DNA from: Woodsholea maritima DSM 17123
Lineage (GTDB): Bacteria > Pseudomonadota > Alphaproteobacteria > Caulobacterales > Maricaulaceae
Length of the DNA stretch: 64,000 bases
Assembly: GCF_000382325.1 (NCBI RefSeq)
Contig: NZ_KB908057.1
Coordinates: 114,183 to 178,182 of the forward strand
Direction of reading: 5' to 3'
Below the pieces are notes generated by a model that did not search any database, had not been told where the DNA came from, and was given only the letters and a program-made list of their open reading frames with translations. Position numbers and translations under genes: made by a program. Shown here piece by piece: positions 44,673 to 54,038 of this stretch (its first letter is position 1; each line of letters opens with the position of its first letter).

Positions 44673-47600
44673 GGTCCTCAGCCAGGGGACTTGTCGCGGT
44701 GGGCTTTTTACCGGTGACAAGCTCACCCAGCCGGGTGGTGACCACGAAGAAAGTTGGGGTGAAGGCGAGGCCAAAAATCGTCACGCCTAACATCCCAAAG
44801 AAGACCGAGGTGCCCAGCGATTGGCGCATCTCATAGGCCGCGCCGCTGGCGATCATCAAAGGCACGACGCCTAGAATGAAGGCCACGGAGGTCATGATGA
44901 TGGGCCGTAGGCGCAGGCGCGCCGCAGACAGGGCGGCCTCGGTCACACTTTGGCCGTCGCGGTGGGCCTGACGGGCAAACTCCACAATCAGGATGGAGTT
45001 TTTCGCCGCCAAACCGATCAGCATCACAAAACCAATCTGCACCAGGATATTCATATCGAAGCCACGCGCCAGCACCCCGGTGATGGAGGATAAAAGCGTC
45101 ATCGGCACGATCAGAATAACCGCAAGCGGCAGGGTCAGGCTTTCATATTGCGCCGCGAGCAAGAGGAAGACGAACACTACGGCCAGAAGGAAAGCGATGG
45201 CCGCCGTATTGCCCGCCAAACGTTCTTGTAAGGACAATCCGGTCCATTCGAACGTGAAGCCAGGGGCCAGATTTTCCGTAACCCGTTCTACCGCAGCAAG
45301 GGTCTGACCACTGGAATAACCCGGCGTGATATCACCCTGGACGCTGGCGGCAGGATATAGGTTATAGCGGGCAATCCGGTTCGGACCCGTCGTATCACTG
45401 AAGGTCGCGACCGAACCCAAGGGCACCATATCGCCAGCGCCATTGCGGGTGCGAAGACGGGCAATATCCTCTGGGCGGTTACGATAATCCGCATCGGCTT
45501 GGGCCGTGACCCGGAAGGGGCGACCGAAGGCAGTGAAGTCGTTGACATAGGCCGAGCCCAGATAAATCTCCAAGGTTTCGAAAATGTCTTCGACGGAAAT
45601 ACCCAATTGTTCGGCCCGTACACGGTCAATATCGGTGAAGAGCTGCGGCGTTGCGGTATTGAAGAGCGTGAAGGCCGAGCTGGCTTCCGGGGCCGCATTG
45701 GCACCGCCGGCCACTACCCAGGCCTGACCTTCCAGGGCTTGATAGCCTGCGCCAGAGCGGTCTTGGACATAGCCCATAAAGCCCCCGGCATTGCCGATCC
45801 CGCGTACAGGCGGTGGAGGCACAACCAGGATCATGGCATCGGTATAGCTGGCGAAGGTTCCACGCAGATCACCGATGACACGATTGATATCATAGCCTTC
45901 TTTCAAACGCTCTTTAATCTGCGTCATCGGAAAGAAGATCGCCGCTGAGTTTGAAGCCGTGGTGAAGGTCGCCCCATTAAGACCGGCAAAGGCGGCCGCG
46001 TGGGCGACATGGGGATGAGCCAGACCATCGGCGATGACGCGGTTCATCACCTCTTCTGTGCGTGACAGCGAAGCCCCGGCGGGCAGCTGAACCACGGCGA
46101 TAACATAGTTTTGGTCCGTGGCCGGAATAAAGCCTTTGGGCGCACGATCCATCTGCACATAGGTCAGGGCAATCAGACCGCCATAAACCACCAGAACAAT
46201 TGCGCTCATCCGGGTGAATTTACGCATCAAACCGACATAACCGCGGCTGGTGGCATCAAAGGCGGCATTGAATTTGGCAAAGAAGATCGCCATCGGGCGC
46301 TGCCAAATCGGCATTTGGTCAATGGACCGGTGGGGCTTTAACAAGAGTGAGGCCAGGGCTGGCGACAGGGTCAAAGACACACACACCGAAATGATCGTGG
46401 CCGAAGCCACTGTGACGGCAAACTGGCGATAGAACTCCCCCGTTATGCCTTCCAAGAATGCGGTAGGCACGAAGACGGCGGTTAAAACCAGACCGATGGA
46501 GACGAGGGCACCGCCCACTTCATCCAGGGTCGCGATCGCAGCCGCTTTGGGGCTGAGGCCTTCGGAGATTTTACGCTCGACATTTTCCACCACCACGATG
46601 GCGTCATCGACCACGATCCCGATGGCCAGCACCAGGCCGAACAGCGAGAGCATGTTGAGCGAGAAGCCAAAGACCTGCATCACCGCGAACGTCCCGACTA
46701 GCGAGATTGGAATGGCGATAATCGGAATGATCGCGGCGCGCACACTTTGTAGGAAGATGAACACGACGAGGGAGACCAGGATGATGGCCTCAAAAATCGT
46801 CTTCTCCACCTCATGGATGGATTCGGCGACGAATTCGGTTGGGTTCCAGATGACATCATAGGCGACGCCTTCGGGGAAGCTTTGCGACATCCGCTCGACC
46901 GTGGACAGAATGGTCTCTGCCGTATCGAGTGCGTTAGAGCCTGGCTGCTGGTTGAAAAGCAGGGCCAAAGCGGGTGAGGTATCAAGCTGAGCCGATGTGG
47001 CGTATTCGCGCGCGCCCAGTTCAATGCGGGCAATATCGCGGACCCGAACTTGACGGCCATCGGGTGTAGTATGAATGATGACCCGTTCAAACTCTTCAGG
47101 TTCACTCAGGCGGCCTTGAGTTTGAACGCTGATCTCAAACGCGCCCTGGCGGCCCGGATTGGGCAGCTGATCGAGCACACCGCCGGCCACTTCAACGTTT
47201 TGCGCGCGCAAAGCGCGCACAATATCGCCCGCGGTCAGGCCAAAGCCTGCGGCGCGGTCAGGGTCGATCCAGATCCGCATGGAATATTCGCGCAGACCAA
47301 ACATCTGCACCTGGCCCACACCATTGATGCGTTGTAATTCATCACGCATTTGCAAGCGCGCATAGTTGGAGAGATAAAGCTGATCGCGGCTGTTATCGGG
47401 CGAATAGAGGTGCACCACCAACAGAGCGTCGGGATTGGCCTGGGCGGTGGATATGCCCAGGCGGCGAACCGCTTCGGGCAGTCTGGGTTCGGCCAGAGAC
47501 ACCCGGTTTTGCACCAAAACTTGTGCGGTATCGAGATCGGTGCCCGGTTTAAAGGTTACAGTGATGGTCGCCGTGCCCGCAGAGGTCGATTGCGAGGCAA

Positions 47601-47838
47601 TATAGAGCATATTCTCGACCCCATTGATTTCTTCTTCAATGGTCGCGGCGACAGTTTCAGCAACGGTTTCGGCAGACGCGCCGGGATAAATGGCGCGGAC
47701 TTCAATCGTGGGCGGGGCAATATTGGGATATTGCGCCAGGGGGAGCGATTTGAACGCAATGAACCCGATCAGGGTCACAATGGTCCAGATCACCGCCGCA
47801 AAGATCGGGCGGTGAATAAAGAATTGAGCAAATCTCAT
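44665..47838 (-). CDS. RND multidrug efflux pump, HAE1/AcrB family
   Basis: 1,057 residues, typical of AcrB-like pumps. It opens with FFIHRPIFAAVIWTIVTLIG. Proton-relay residues are recognisable: the Asp-Asp pair in GIVVDDAIVVVENVER and the Lys in GLAAKNSILIVEFARQ. The large periplasmic porter and docking loops lie between helices (GVGQVQMFGLREYSMRIWID). It is a proton-driven trimeric exporter in the inner membrane that works with the adaptor encoded upstream and the channel protein downstream. Substrates are unknown; the HAE1 class exports hydrophobic and amphiphilic compounds rather than metals. Confidence 0.95.
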   Translation of the reverse strand: MRFAQFFIHRPIFAAVIWTIVTLIGFIAFKSLPLAQYPNIAPPTIEVRAIYPGASAETVAETVAATIEEEINGVENMLYIASQSTSAGTATITVTFKPGTDLDTAQVLVQNRVSLAEPRLPEAVRRLGISTAQANPDALLVVHLYSPDNSRDQLYLSNYARLQMRDELQRINGVGQVQMFGLREYSMRIWIDPDRAAGFGLTAGDIVRALRAQNVEVAGGVLDQLPNPGRQGAFEISVQTQGRLSEPEEFERVIIHTTPDGRQVRVRDIARIELGAREYATSAQLDTSPALALLFNQQPGSNALDTAETILSTVERMSQSFPEGVAYDVIWNPTEFVAESIHEVEKTIFEAIILVSLVVFIFLQSVRAAIIPIIAIPISLVGTFAVMQVFGFSLNMLSLFGLVLAIGIVVDDAIVVVENVERKISEGLSPKAAAIATLDEVGGALVSIGLVLTAVFVPTAFLEGITGEFYRQFAVTVASATIISVCVSLTLSPALASLLLKPHRSIDQMPIWQRPMAIFFAKFNAAFDATSRGYVGLMRKFTRMSAIVLVVYGGLIALTYVQMDRAPKGFIPATDQNYVIAVVQLPAGASLSRTEEVMNRVIADGLAHPHVAHAAAFAGLNGATFTTASNSAAIFFPMTQIKERLKEGYDINRVIGDLRGTFASYTDAMILVVPPPPVRGIGNAGGFMGYVQDRSGAGYQALEGQAWVVAGGANAAPEASSAFTLFNTATPQLFTDIDRVRAEQLGISVEDIFETLEIYLGSAYVNDFTAFGRPFRVTAQADADYRNRPEDIARLRTRNGAGDMVPLGSVATFSDTTGPNRIARYNLYPAASVQGDITPGYSSGQTLAAVERVTENLAPGFTFEWTGLSLQERLAGNTAAIAFLLAVVFVFLLLAAQYESLTLPLAVILIVPMTLLSSITGVLARGFDMNILVQIGFVMLIGLAAKNSILIVEFARQAHRDGQSVTEAALSAARLRLRPIIMTSVAFILGVVPLMIASGAAYEMRQSLGTSVFFGMLGVTIFGLAFTPTFFVVTTRLGELVTGKKPTATSPLAEDQA

Positions 47839-47883
47839 CGAAGAGAACTTTCGTATTTAATCCGTAAGGCGCGCGAGGGGGAC

Positions 47884-49131
47884 TTAGTCCAAGCTCGCTT
47901 GCGCAGATGAGGCCGCACTGGGCGATTTTGGCGCGACGGCGACGCCTGCCATGACGAATTGTGTGCCGCTGGAAATCACCCGATCGCGAGCCTGAAGCCC
48001 GCTGCGCACGACACGCAGGCCATCGACAATGGGGCCCAGCTCAACGCGGCGAGGTTCAGCGATATTCTCTCTATTGGCGACCCAGACGAATTTGCTGGCC
48101 TGATCGGTTTGCACAACGGCATCAGGGATCAATATTGCCTGATATTCACCTGATGCAGCCAAGCGTAAACGCCCGAACATGCCGGGGGCAAAGATCGCAT
48201 CCTCATTGGTGAAGACGGCGCGCGCGCGCATCGTCCCGGTGGAAGGATCCAGACGGTTATCGACAAACTGCAATTGTCCATCATGGACAAATTCAGTCTC
48301 ATCCATCAGCTTCAGGGATACCGGTTGTTCACCGCCGGAAACCGCAATATCGGTGCCGGAATGGGAAAGACGGCGATAGCGAATGAAGTCGGCTTCACTG
48401 GCGGTAAATTCAAACTCAATCGGGCTTTGCTGCACCACACGGGTCAATAAAGTACCGCCCTGGGCACCGCCCACGATCAGATTGCCTTCATTGACGAAGT
48501 CATCGCTGACAATCCCGGTGATGGGCGAGCGCACCTCGGTGAATTCCAGATTCAGCTCGGCCTGATCTTTACGGGCGCGGGCACTGGCATAGGCCGCTTC
48601 GGCTTCGCGTAAGGTGCGGGTGCGTTGATCGGCGGCTTCTTGGGCCAAGGCCCCGCGCTCTAACAGGCGATTACCGCGCTCGGCTTCGGCGCGTGCATTG
48701 TCAAGGGCGGCATTAGCCGCGACCAGATCGGCCTGGGCCCCGGCAAGGGCGGCTTCAAAGGGGCGCGGATCAATGGTGAAGAGCAGATCGCCCGCCTCAA
48801 CGCGCTGACCATCCTGGAAGTGAACCTGATTGAGATAGCCAGAGACGCGTGCGCGGATCTCGACTTGTTCAGCGGCGACGAAGCGCCCGGTAAACACATC
48901 CCATTCGGTGATGGTGCGCGTGGTGGGCATTGAAATTTCAACGCTGGGCGCAGGGCGTGCCGGCGGGGTTTCTTCCGCGGTGGCCTTACCCATGGGCAAG
49001 GTGGCGATCGCCAGGCTAAGCACCACAACAGAAACGCTGGCACCGATGATGAGCGTGCGCGGGCTCAGCCAAGCCGGGCGCGGGGAGGTCTCGTGATCGA
49101 ACATGTCTACAGTCTTTTTTCTATACCGCAT
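47884..49131 (-). CDS. RND efflux periplasmic adaptor (membrane fusion protein)
   Basis: About 415 residues from ATG 49131; GTG 49161 or ATG 49104 are possible, and the start is uncertain. A membrane anchor (LIIGASVSVVVLSLAIATL) is followed by the barrel-sandwich hybrid (VEIRARVSGYLNQVHFQDGQ and FTEVRSPITGIVSDDFVNEG), an alpha-hairpin (ALDNARAEAERGNRLLERGA) and a C-terminal beta-barrel/MP domain (IPDAVVQTD, RVVRSGLQARDRVISSG). No lipobox is seen. It is the first gene of the pump set, 45 bases ahead of the pump gene. Confidence 0.93.
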   Translation of the reverse strand: MRYRKKTVDMFDHETSPRPAWLSPRTLIIGASVSVVVLSLAIATLPMGKATAEETPPARPAPSVEISMPTTRTITEWDVFTGRFVAAEQVEIRARVSGYLNQVHFQDGQRVEAGDLLFTIDPRPFEAALAGAQADLVAANAALDNARAEAERGNRLLERGALAQEAADQRTRTLREAEAAYASARARKDQAELNLEFTEVRSPITGIVSDDFVNEGNLIVGGAQGGTLLTRVVQQSPIEFEFTASEADFIRYRRLSHSGTDIAVSGGEQPVSLKLMDETEFVHDGQLQFVDNRLDPSTGTMRARAVFTNEDAIFAPGMFGRLRLAASGEYQAILIPDAVVQTDQASKFVWVANRENIAEPRRVELGPIVDGLRVVRSGLQARDRVISSGTQFVMAGVAVAPKSPSAASSAQASLD

Positions 49132-49257
49132 CGCCGCCTGGCCCCCCATAGGCCAGATCACGCGATCGGTCGTCAGATGAGTGTAGATCTGGGTAAGCGC
49201 TTATAGATTTATTAGACTGGCAAACCTTGGTTCATTCAAAAGCTGAAGTTTTGAATG

Positions 49258-49671
49258 CTAGCAGCAGCGGATATTTTCATCGATATCGAAGAGCACTTCT
49301 TCATGGGTCAGGCTGGCTGAGGATTTGGAAAAATCAATAAAGCGACGCTCTGCGTCAATAATTTTCTCCAAGGCTTCAAGGCCTTGGGCTGAGCCGAAAG
49401 AGCGATCATAGGTTTCGATATCATCCCACCAGATCTCTAAAAAGGCATCAATACAATTGCCATACAGTCCACGGGAATCCTTCAGGCACACAGAATGATT
49501 GGTGTTCAAGGGAAAACTGGCCACATAGCGGCGCGCATTCAGGGTCTTGCACAAGGTCTCAACCAGACCGGAATGGGTCTCGCGCCAACGCTGGCGAAAC
49601 TCATCCGGGGTCAAATCCGGACGACGGCGCACGAAATACGCCAGCTTCACCTGATGGGTCAGCTTGACCAT
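49258..49671 (-). CDS. EthD-domain protein
   Basis: 137 residues, a ferredoxin-like dimeric alpha-beta barrel of the EthD family: KLAYFVRRRPDLTPDEFRQR, WRETHSGLVETLCK, and FLEIWWDDIETYDRSFGS later. EthD relatives assist or catalyse steps in degradation or tailoring of aromatic or ether compounds; a definite reaction cannot be named. The protein ends in two cysteines. It lies 96 bases upstream of the efflux adaptor gene with no obvious terminator between, and is divergent from a LysR gene, so it may be the first gene of a regulated detoxification unit. Confidence 0.82.
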   Translation of the reverse strand: MVKLTHQVKLAYFVRRRPDLTPDEFRQRWRETHSGLVETLCKTLNARRYVASFPLNTNHSVCLKDSRGLYGNCIDAFLEIWWDDIETYDRSFGSAQGLEALEKIIDAERRFIDFSKSSASLTHEEVLFDIDENIRCC

Positions 49672-49760
49672 AGCTTTCTCCTGTTTTGCATCTTATATCG
49701 CGATTTGACATCTCGATCTAACTTTTCAAGTCCACAGCTGCCCTAAAGGCGTAGTTTAGA

Positions 49761-50717
49761 ATGTACCGTCATGCCTCTACGGCCCTGGCCTCCTTCATCA
49801 CAGCGGCAAAACTGGGCAGTTTTGCCGCAGCGGGTCGCGCGCTGGGGATTTCGCCCGCCGCCGTTGGGCAAAATATCAAACGCCTGGAAGACGGATATGG
49901 GGTCAAACTGTTTGTCCGCACAACCCGTCAGATGAGTTTAACGCCTGAGGGCGTGCTGTTGTATCAACGCGCGCGCGGACCGTTGCAGGAGCTTGACGAG
50001 ATCGATGCTTCCTTCGATGAAAGTCGCGGCGTGGCCTCGGGCGTGTTGCGCTTATCCGCGCCCAAACTCTATGGGCGGCGCTGGTTGGCGCCTTTGATTG
50101 CCAAGTTTTTAAAGCTGTATCCGCAGATCGAAATCGACCTGGATGTCTCTGACACGACACGCGATATTGGCGATGTGCCGGTCGATCTGGCCTTTCGCGC
50201 CGGCCATATTGATGAGCCCGCGATGATCGCGCGCACATTGACCGAATTGCCGGTTCTGACCCTGGGCGCGCCGCAGTATCTGGATGCGCGAGGCACGCCG
50301 CATCACCCGCAGGATTTGCGCGATCATGAATGCTTGCGCCTGCGCAGTGCCAGCGGTGCGTTAGAGTTATGGACCTTTGCCATTGAAGGCGAGGTGCAGC
50401 GCGTTGATCCTTTGGGTTCGATCGTTTCCAATGATGGGGAGACCCTGATTGAGATGGCCGCTCAAGGGTTGGGTCTTGTCCAGATGGATACGTTTACGGC
50501 CCATGATTTCCTGCGCGATGGGCGTTTATTGCCCGTCATGACGCAATTTACCCCGATCTTGTCGAATTTTTATATGTGCTATGCCTCGCGTGAGCACATG
50601 CCCTTGCGGGTCAAAGTTTTCATGGAATTCGTAGAGCAATTCGCCGCGCACAATTGCTATTCGCTGGATAAATCGCTTTCCCTGTTGCCACATCATAAAT
50701 GCCCGCATGAGGCGTAG
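49761..50717 (+). CDS. LysR-family transcriptional regulator
   Basis: 318 residues. The helix-turn-helix is ALASFITAAKLGSFAAAGRA with LGISPAAVGQNIKRLE, followed by a LysR effector domain of the CrgA-like class (GVLRLSAPKLYGRRWLAPLI, LIEMAAQGLGLVQMDTFTA). The 89-base divergent gap to the EthD-like gene is the classic place for a LysR-controlled promoter. Control of the EthD and RND genes by this protein is a reasonable inference. The inducer is unknown. Confidence 0.92.
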   Translation: MYRHASTALASFITAAKLGSFAAAGRALGISPAAVGQNIKRLEDGYGVKLFVRTTRQMSLTPEGVLLYQRARGPLQELDEIDASFDESRGVASGVLRLSAPKLYGRRWLAPLIAKFLKLYPQIEIDLDVSDTTRDIGDVPVDLAFRAGHIDEPAMIARTLTELPVLTLGAPQYLDARGTPHHPQDLRDHECLRLRSASGALELWTFAIEGEVQRVDPLGSIVSNDGETLIEMAAQGLGLVQMDTFTAHDFLRDGRLLPVMTQFTPILSNFYMCYASREHMPLRVKVFMEFVEQFAAHNCYSLDKSLSLLPHHKCPHEA

Positions 50718-50824
50718 GCTAAAACTTCGATATTTTTCAAACCTCTGAAATAGTGGTATGAACCATTTATTTGCCTTTTGTCTTCATCCTTCTTTGACCA
50801 TAGGTGTCGGGTGCGGGGTGCAGG

Positions 50825-53800
50825 GTGAAGACGCAGATATATACGCTGGGCGTTATGGCCGGGCTGACCATGAGCCTTTGTCTACCCGCTGCCAGCGCAG
50901 CGCAAAATTCCCCTTCTTCGCAGGATATGTTGACGCGTCTGTCGTCATCCTCATGCTTGGCGGGCCTGCGCGGTCAGGCGCAATCGGCGGGTGATTGTAG
51001 CGCCGAAGAACGCGCTGAGCTGTCTCAGCTGCTCTTCTTGATGGCAAGCGCATTGGTGGTGGAAACCAGCACGGATGATGCGCCATCCAGCCCGGCGTCG
51101 AGCCGCATGCGCCAAGCCGCGCAAAGCGTTCTGGTGACAAGTGCTTCGTCGGAGCCCATGAGTTTTAAGGCGTCTTCGATACGTCCACAGGCCAATCCGT
51201 TTGGGCCGAGCGGGGCCAATCCCGGCGGGCATTCGGGCTGTCATCTTAATGAATTTGATTTTGCCACCCAATGCGGGGTTCATGCCTATGCGGCCAGTGA
51301 GAATGCGACCACGCTGGGCTATAATGCGCGGGTCTCCCACAGTGAGAATACGGTGGCGATTGGTGTGGATGTCAGTTCAACCTACAGTCGCCAATCGGTA
51401 GCCTTAGGCAATAATGCGGTTCTGGATAACGCGCATAATAGTGTTGTGATTGGATCGCAAGCCAGCGGGCATGTCGGGTTTAATCAAGTCTCCATCGGGT
51501 CTGGAGCCTATACCAGCGGCAGTCATTCCATGGCCCTGGGCGCGCAATCGCGTGCAGACGCCGATCATTCCATCGCGATGGGTGTCGGCGCGAAAAGCCA
51601 GGGCGAGGCCAGCATGGCCTTGGGCGTTGATGCTTTGGCGAGCAATCATTCCAGTATCAGTGTCGGGTATGGCTCAGTTGCCAGCGGCGATTATGCCCTC
51701 GCGCTGGGCGCGAAGGCCAATGCGGGCGATGCCGATAGCATTGCCATCGGGCAATCGGCCTATGCGGACGGACTTCAATCCTTGGCCCTGATGAAAGATG
51801 CGCATGCTGAAGGCCCCAATGCGTTGGCGCTTGGGGGGTCAAGCCTGGCGAGGGATGGCGGGGCTGTGGCCCTGGGGTATCAGGCGAAAGCCCACGGTGA
51901 TCGCGCGCTCGCCCTGGGGCAAGGTGCTCAGGCTACCGGTCAATATGCCATCGCCTTGGGCCAGAGCAGTGTGGCCTCTGATCCGCAATCTTTGGCCTTG
52001 GGCGGGGCCAGTCAGGCCAGCGGCATTCAGGCCATTGCCATTGGCCAGGATGCCCAAGCCAGTGCCGATTATGCCGTCTCCCTGGGCGGCATGGCCAGCG
52101 GGCCCAGAACAACGGCGGTGGGAAATGGGGCCAGTGCCAGTTTCAACTTAGCCTCCGTTTACGGATATTATGCCGAAGCCAATCAGGAAGGCTCCACCGC
52201 GATTGGGGCTTTTGCCAAAGCCGATGCGCGTGAGGCGCTGGCGCTGGGGCGCAGCTCAAACGCCAATCACCGCTTTTCGGTCGCCATCGGAACCGGGGCC
52301 ATCACATCGCGCGATTACCAGATCGTTCTCGGCACCAACAGTAATATGGTAACGCTGCCGGGGCTTACCTCTATCGAAAGTGCGCACCATCAAGGCCCGG
52401 TGACGGGCCTGGTGACTACGGATGCCCAGGGTAATCTTGCCTATGATAATGGCGCGACATTGGCCGCGATTACCTATAACCACGACACGAATGCCACGCA
52501 GACCCAACAGATTAGCGATAATACTGGCGATATCGCCAACAATCTGGGTTTAATCACGCAAAACAGCCAGGATATTCGTGGTCAAGCGGATAGTATTTTT
52601 GATCATGATCAGCGCATCACAGCCAACTACAATTTGATTGATCAGCAGGATCAACGCATCCACCAAAATGCAGATGACCTGAATGACGCAACATTAGGTC
52701 TTAATCAGGCGCGTTTGGATATCACGCAATTACGCACGGATCTGACGCAAAATTCTGATCAGATCTCTGATTATGCGAGCCGGATTTCCGCCAATGAAGG
52801 GAATATTTCCACCAATCGTGCTGAGATTGATCTTCTGAAGGCGGGGACCAGCGGTGATGGTCAACGCTTTATGGATGTGGAGGCGGCATCCGCACGTCAT
52901 GAGGGTTCAATCGCACAGAATGTCAGCCTGATTTCAGCCCTGCAAACCCGCGATAGTGATCATACGCGCCTGATTGATGCCAACACGGCTGATATAGCCT
53001 TGCTAAAATCCGGGGTCAGCGGAGATGGGCAGCGCTTAATTGATCTGGAGGCTCTGGCGGGTCAGACCCGTGATACGGTGGCGAACCACACCCAGGTCAT
53101 CGGTCAGCTGCAAAGCGATGTCGGGCGAATTGATCAGGCCTTGCAAGATATTTCGGGGCATTCGCAGAATCTATCCGACCATGACCAGCGTATAGTGCAA
53201 AATAGCGATCATATCGCGAGTTTGCAGACCCAGATGGGCGATACGCAAACGCGCGTGACAAGCTTGGAAACGACCAGCGCCCAACACAGCCAGGCCATCG
53301 CGGCCAACACCCAAGCCATCTCAACCATGACCGCCAGCGTCGGTCAGATCGCGCAAAATACGGATGATATTACCCTGAATACGCAGCAGATCAGTGATAA
53401 TCGTTCAACGATTATGGCCCATCTGAGTGAGATCAATATCAATACGGCCGATATTCAGCTCCTAAAAGCGGGTGTCGCGGGTGAGGGCCACCGCTTCATC
53501 GCGGTGGAGGAGGCGACACAGGATCATAAGACCCGCATTGCGGCCAATGAAGTGACGCTGGCCAGCCACGCCCAATCCATTGCCACGAATACAAGCGCAA
53601 TCGCCTCCACCCAACGCCGGATGAGCGCGGCCGAAGCTCAATTAACGACCCATTCTGAAGCGATTGCGGGACTAGAAGAAAATTTCACCAGCCTCAGCAC
53701 CAGTGTCGAGCAGCTGGCCCTTCAATCCTATTATGACCGTAAGCAGATTGACGAAAACATGGAAGGTATCGCTATCGCCAATGCCATGGCGGGATCAAGC

Positions 53801-53983
53801 TGGTTGCAGATGAATGAAACTTACGCCCTGACCGCCAATTGGGGCTATTATGACGGGACCAGCGCCTTTGCGGTCACAGGAACGGCGCGCATTGCCGATC
53901 GGATCTCGGCCAATATGGGTATGGGCGTGGCCAATCGCACCGGCAAGGTTGGCGCGCGCGCCGGTGTGCGCATGGGTTGGTAG
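50825..53983 (+). CDS. trimeric autotransporter adhesin (YadA-like), longer paralogue
   Basis: 1,052 residues from GTG 50825, which gives a signal peptide ending LPAASAA; GTG 50804 or ATG 50855 are alternatives. Order: an N-terminal block (SSSSCLAGLRGQ and LLFLMASALVVETS) matching the paralogue at 37869; a long YadA head of 14-residue SxAxGxxAxAxG repeats (about 160-520); a neck (GPVTGLVTTDAQGNLAYDNG); an extended coiled-coil stalk with three copies of a LLKAGxxGDGQRF-like module; and the YadA barrel anchor ending GARAGVRMGW. It should trimerise and display an adhesive head on the surface. It is a lone gene, downstream of LysR and convergent with gltB. Confidence 0.92.
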   Translation: MKTQIYTLGVMAGLTMSLCLPAASAAQNSPSSQDMLTRLSSSSCLAGLRGQAQSAGDCSAEERAELSQLLFLMASALVVETSTDDAPSSPASSRMRQAAQSVLVTSASSEPMSFKASSIRPQANPFGPSGANPGGHSGCHLNEFDFATQCGVHAYAASENATTLGYNARVSHSENTVAIGVDVSSTYSRQSVALGNNAVLDNAHNSVVIGSQASGHVGFNQVSIGSGAYTSGSHSMALGAQSRADADHSIAMGVGAKSQGEASMALGVDALASNHSSISVGYGSVASGDYALALGAKANAGDADSIAIGQSAYADGLQSLALMKDAHAEGPNALALGGSSLARDGGAVALGYQAKAHGDRALALGQGAQATGQYAIALGQSSVASDPQSLALGGASQASGIQAIAIGQDAQASADYAVSLGGMASGPRTTAVGNGASASFNLASVYGYYAEANQEGSTAIGAFAKADAREALALGRSSNANHRFSVAIGTGAITSRDYQIVLGTNSNMVTLPGLTSIESAHHQGPVTGLVTTDAQGNLAYDNGATLAAITYNHDTNATQTQQISDNTGDIANNLGLITQNSQDIRGQADSIFDHDQRITANYNLIDQQDQRIHQNADDLNDATLGLNQARLDITQLRTDLTQNSDQISDYASRISANEGNISTNRAEIDLLKAGTSGDGQRFMDVEAASARHEGSIAQNVSLISALQTRDSDHTRLIDANTADIALLKSGVSGDGQRLIDLEALAGQTRDTVANHTQVIGQLQSDVGRIDQALQDISGHSQNLSDHDQRIVQNSDHIASLQTQMGDTQTRVTSLETTSAQHSQAIAANTQAISTMTASVGQIAQNTDDITLNTQQISDNRSTIMAHLSEININTADIQLLKAGVAGEGHRFIAVEEATQDHKTRIAANEVTLASHAQSIATNTSAIASTQRRMSAAEAQLTTHSEAIAGLEENFTSLSTSVEQLALQSYYDRKQIDENMEGIAIANAMAGSSWLQMNETYALTANWGYYDGTSAFAVTGTARIADRISANMGMGVANRTGKVGARAGVRMGW

Positions 53984-54009
53984 AGGAAGGCTTAGATGGG
54001 TAGGAAAAC

Positions 54010-54029
54010 GGGGAAGGCCCAGCCTCCCC
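54010..54029 (-). terminator. terminator of the gltDB operon
   Basis: GGGGAAGGC (54010-54018) pairs with GCCTCCCC (54022-54029) with one bulged base. On the minus strand GTTTTCC follows. It lies just beyond the gltB stop, between convergent genes. Confidence 0.6.
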
Positions 54030-54038
54030 CGCTTCGCC

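Noticed and set aside
49697..49717. ATCG...CGAT symmetry between the EthD-like and LysR genes as a LysR site
   Set aside because: The arms are only 4 bases with a 13-base spacer and do not match T-N11-A convincingly; too weak to list.
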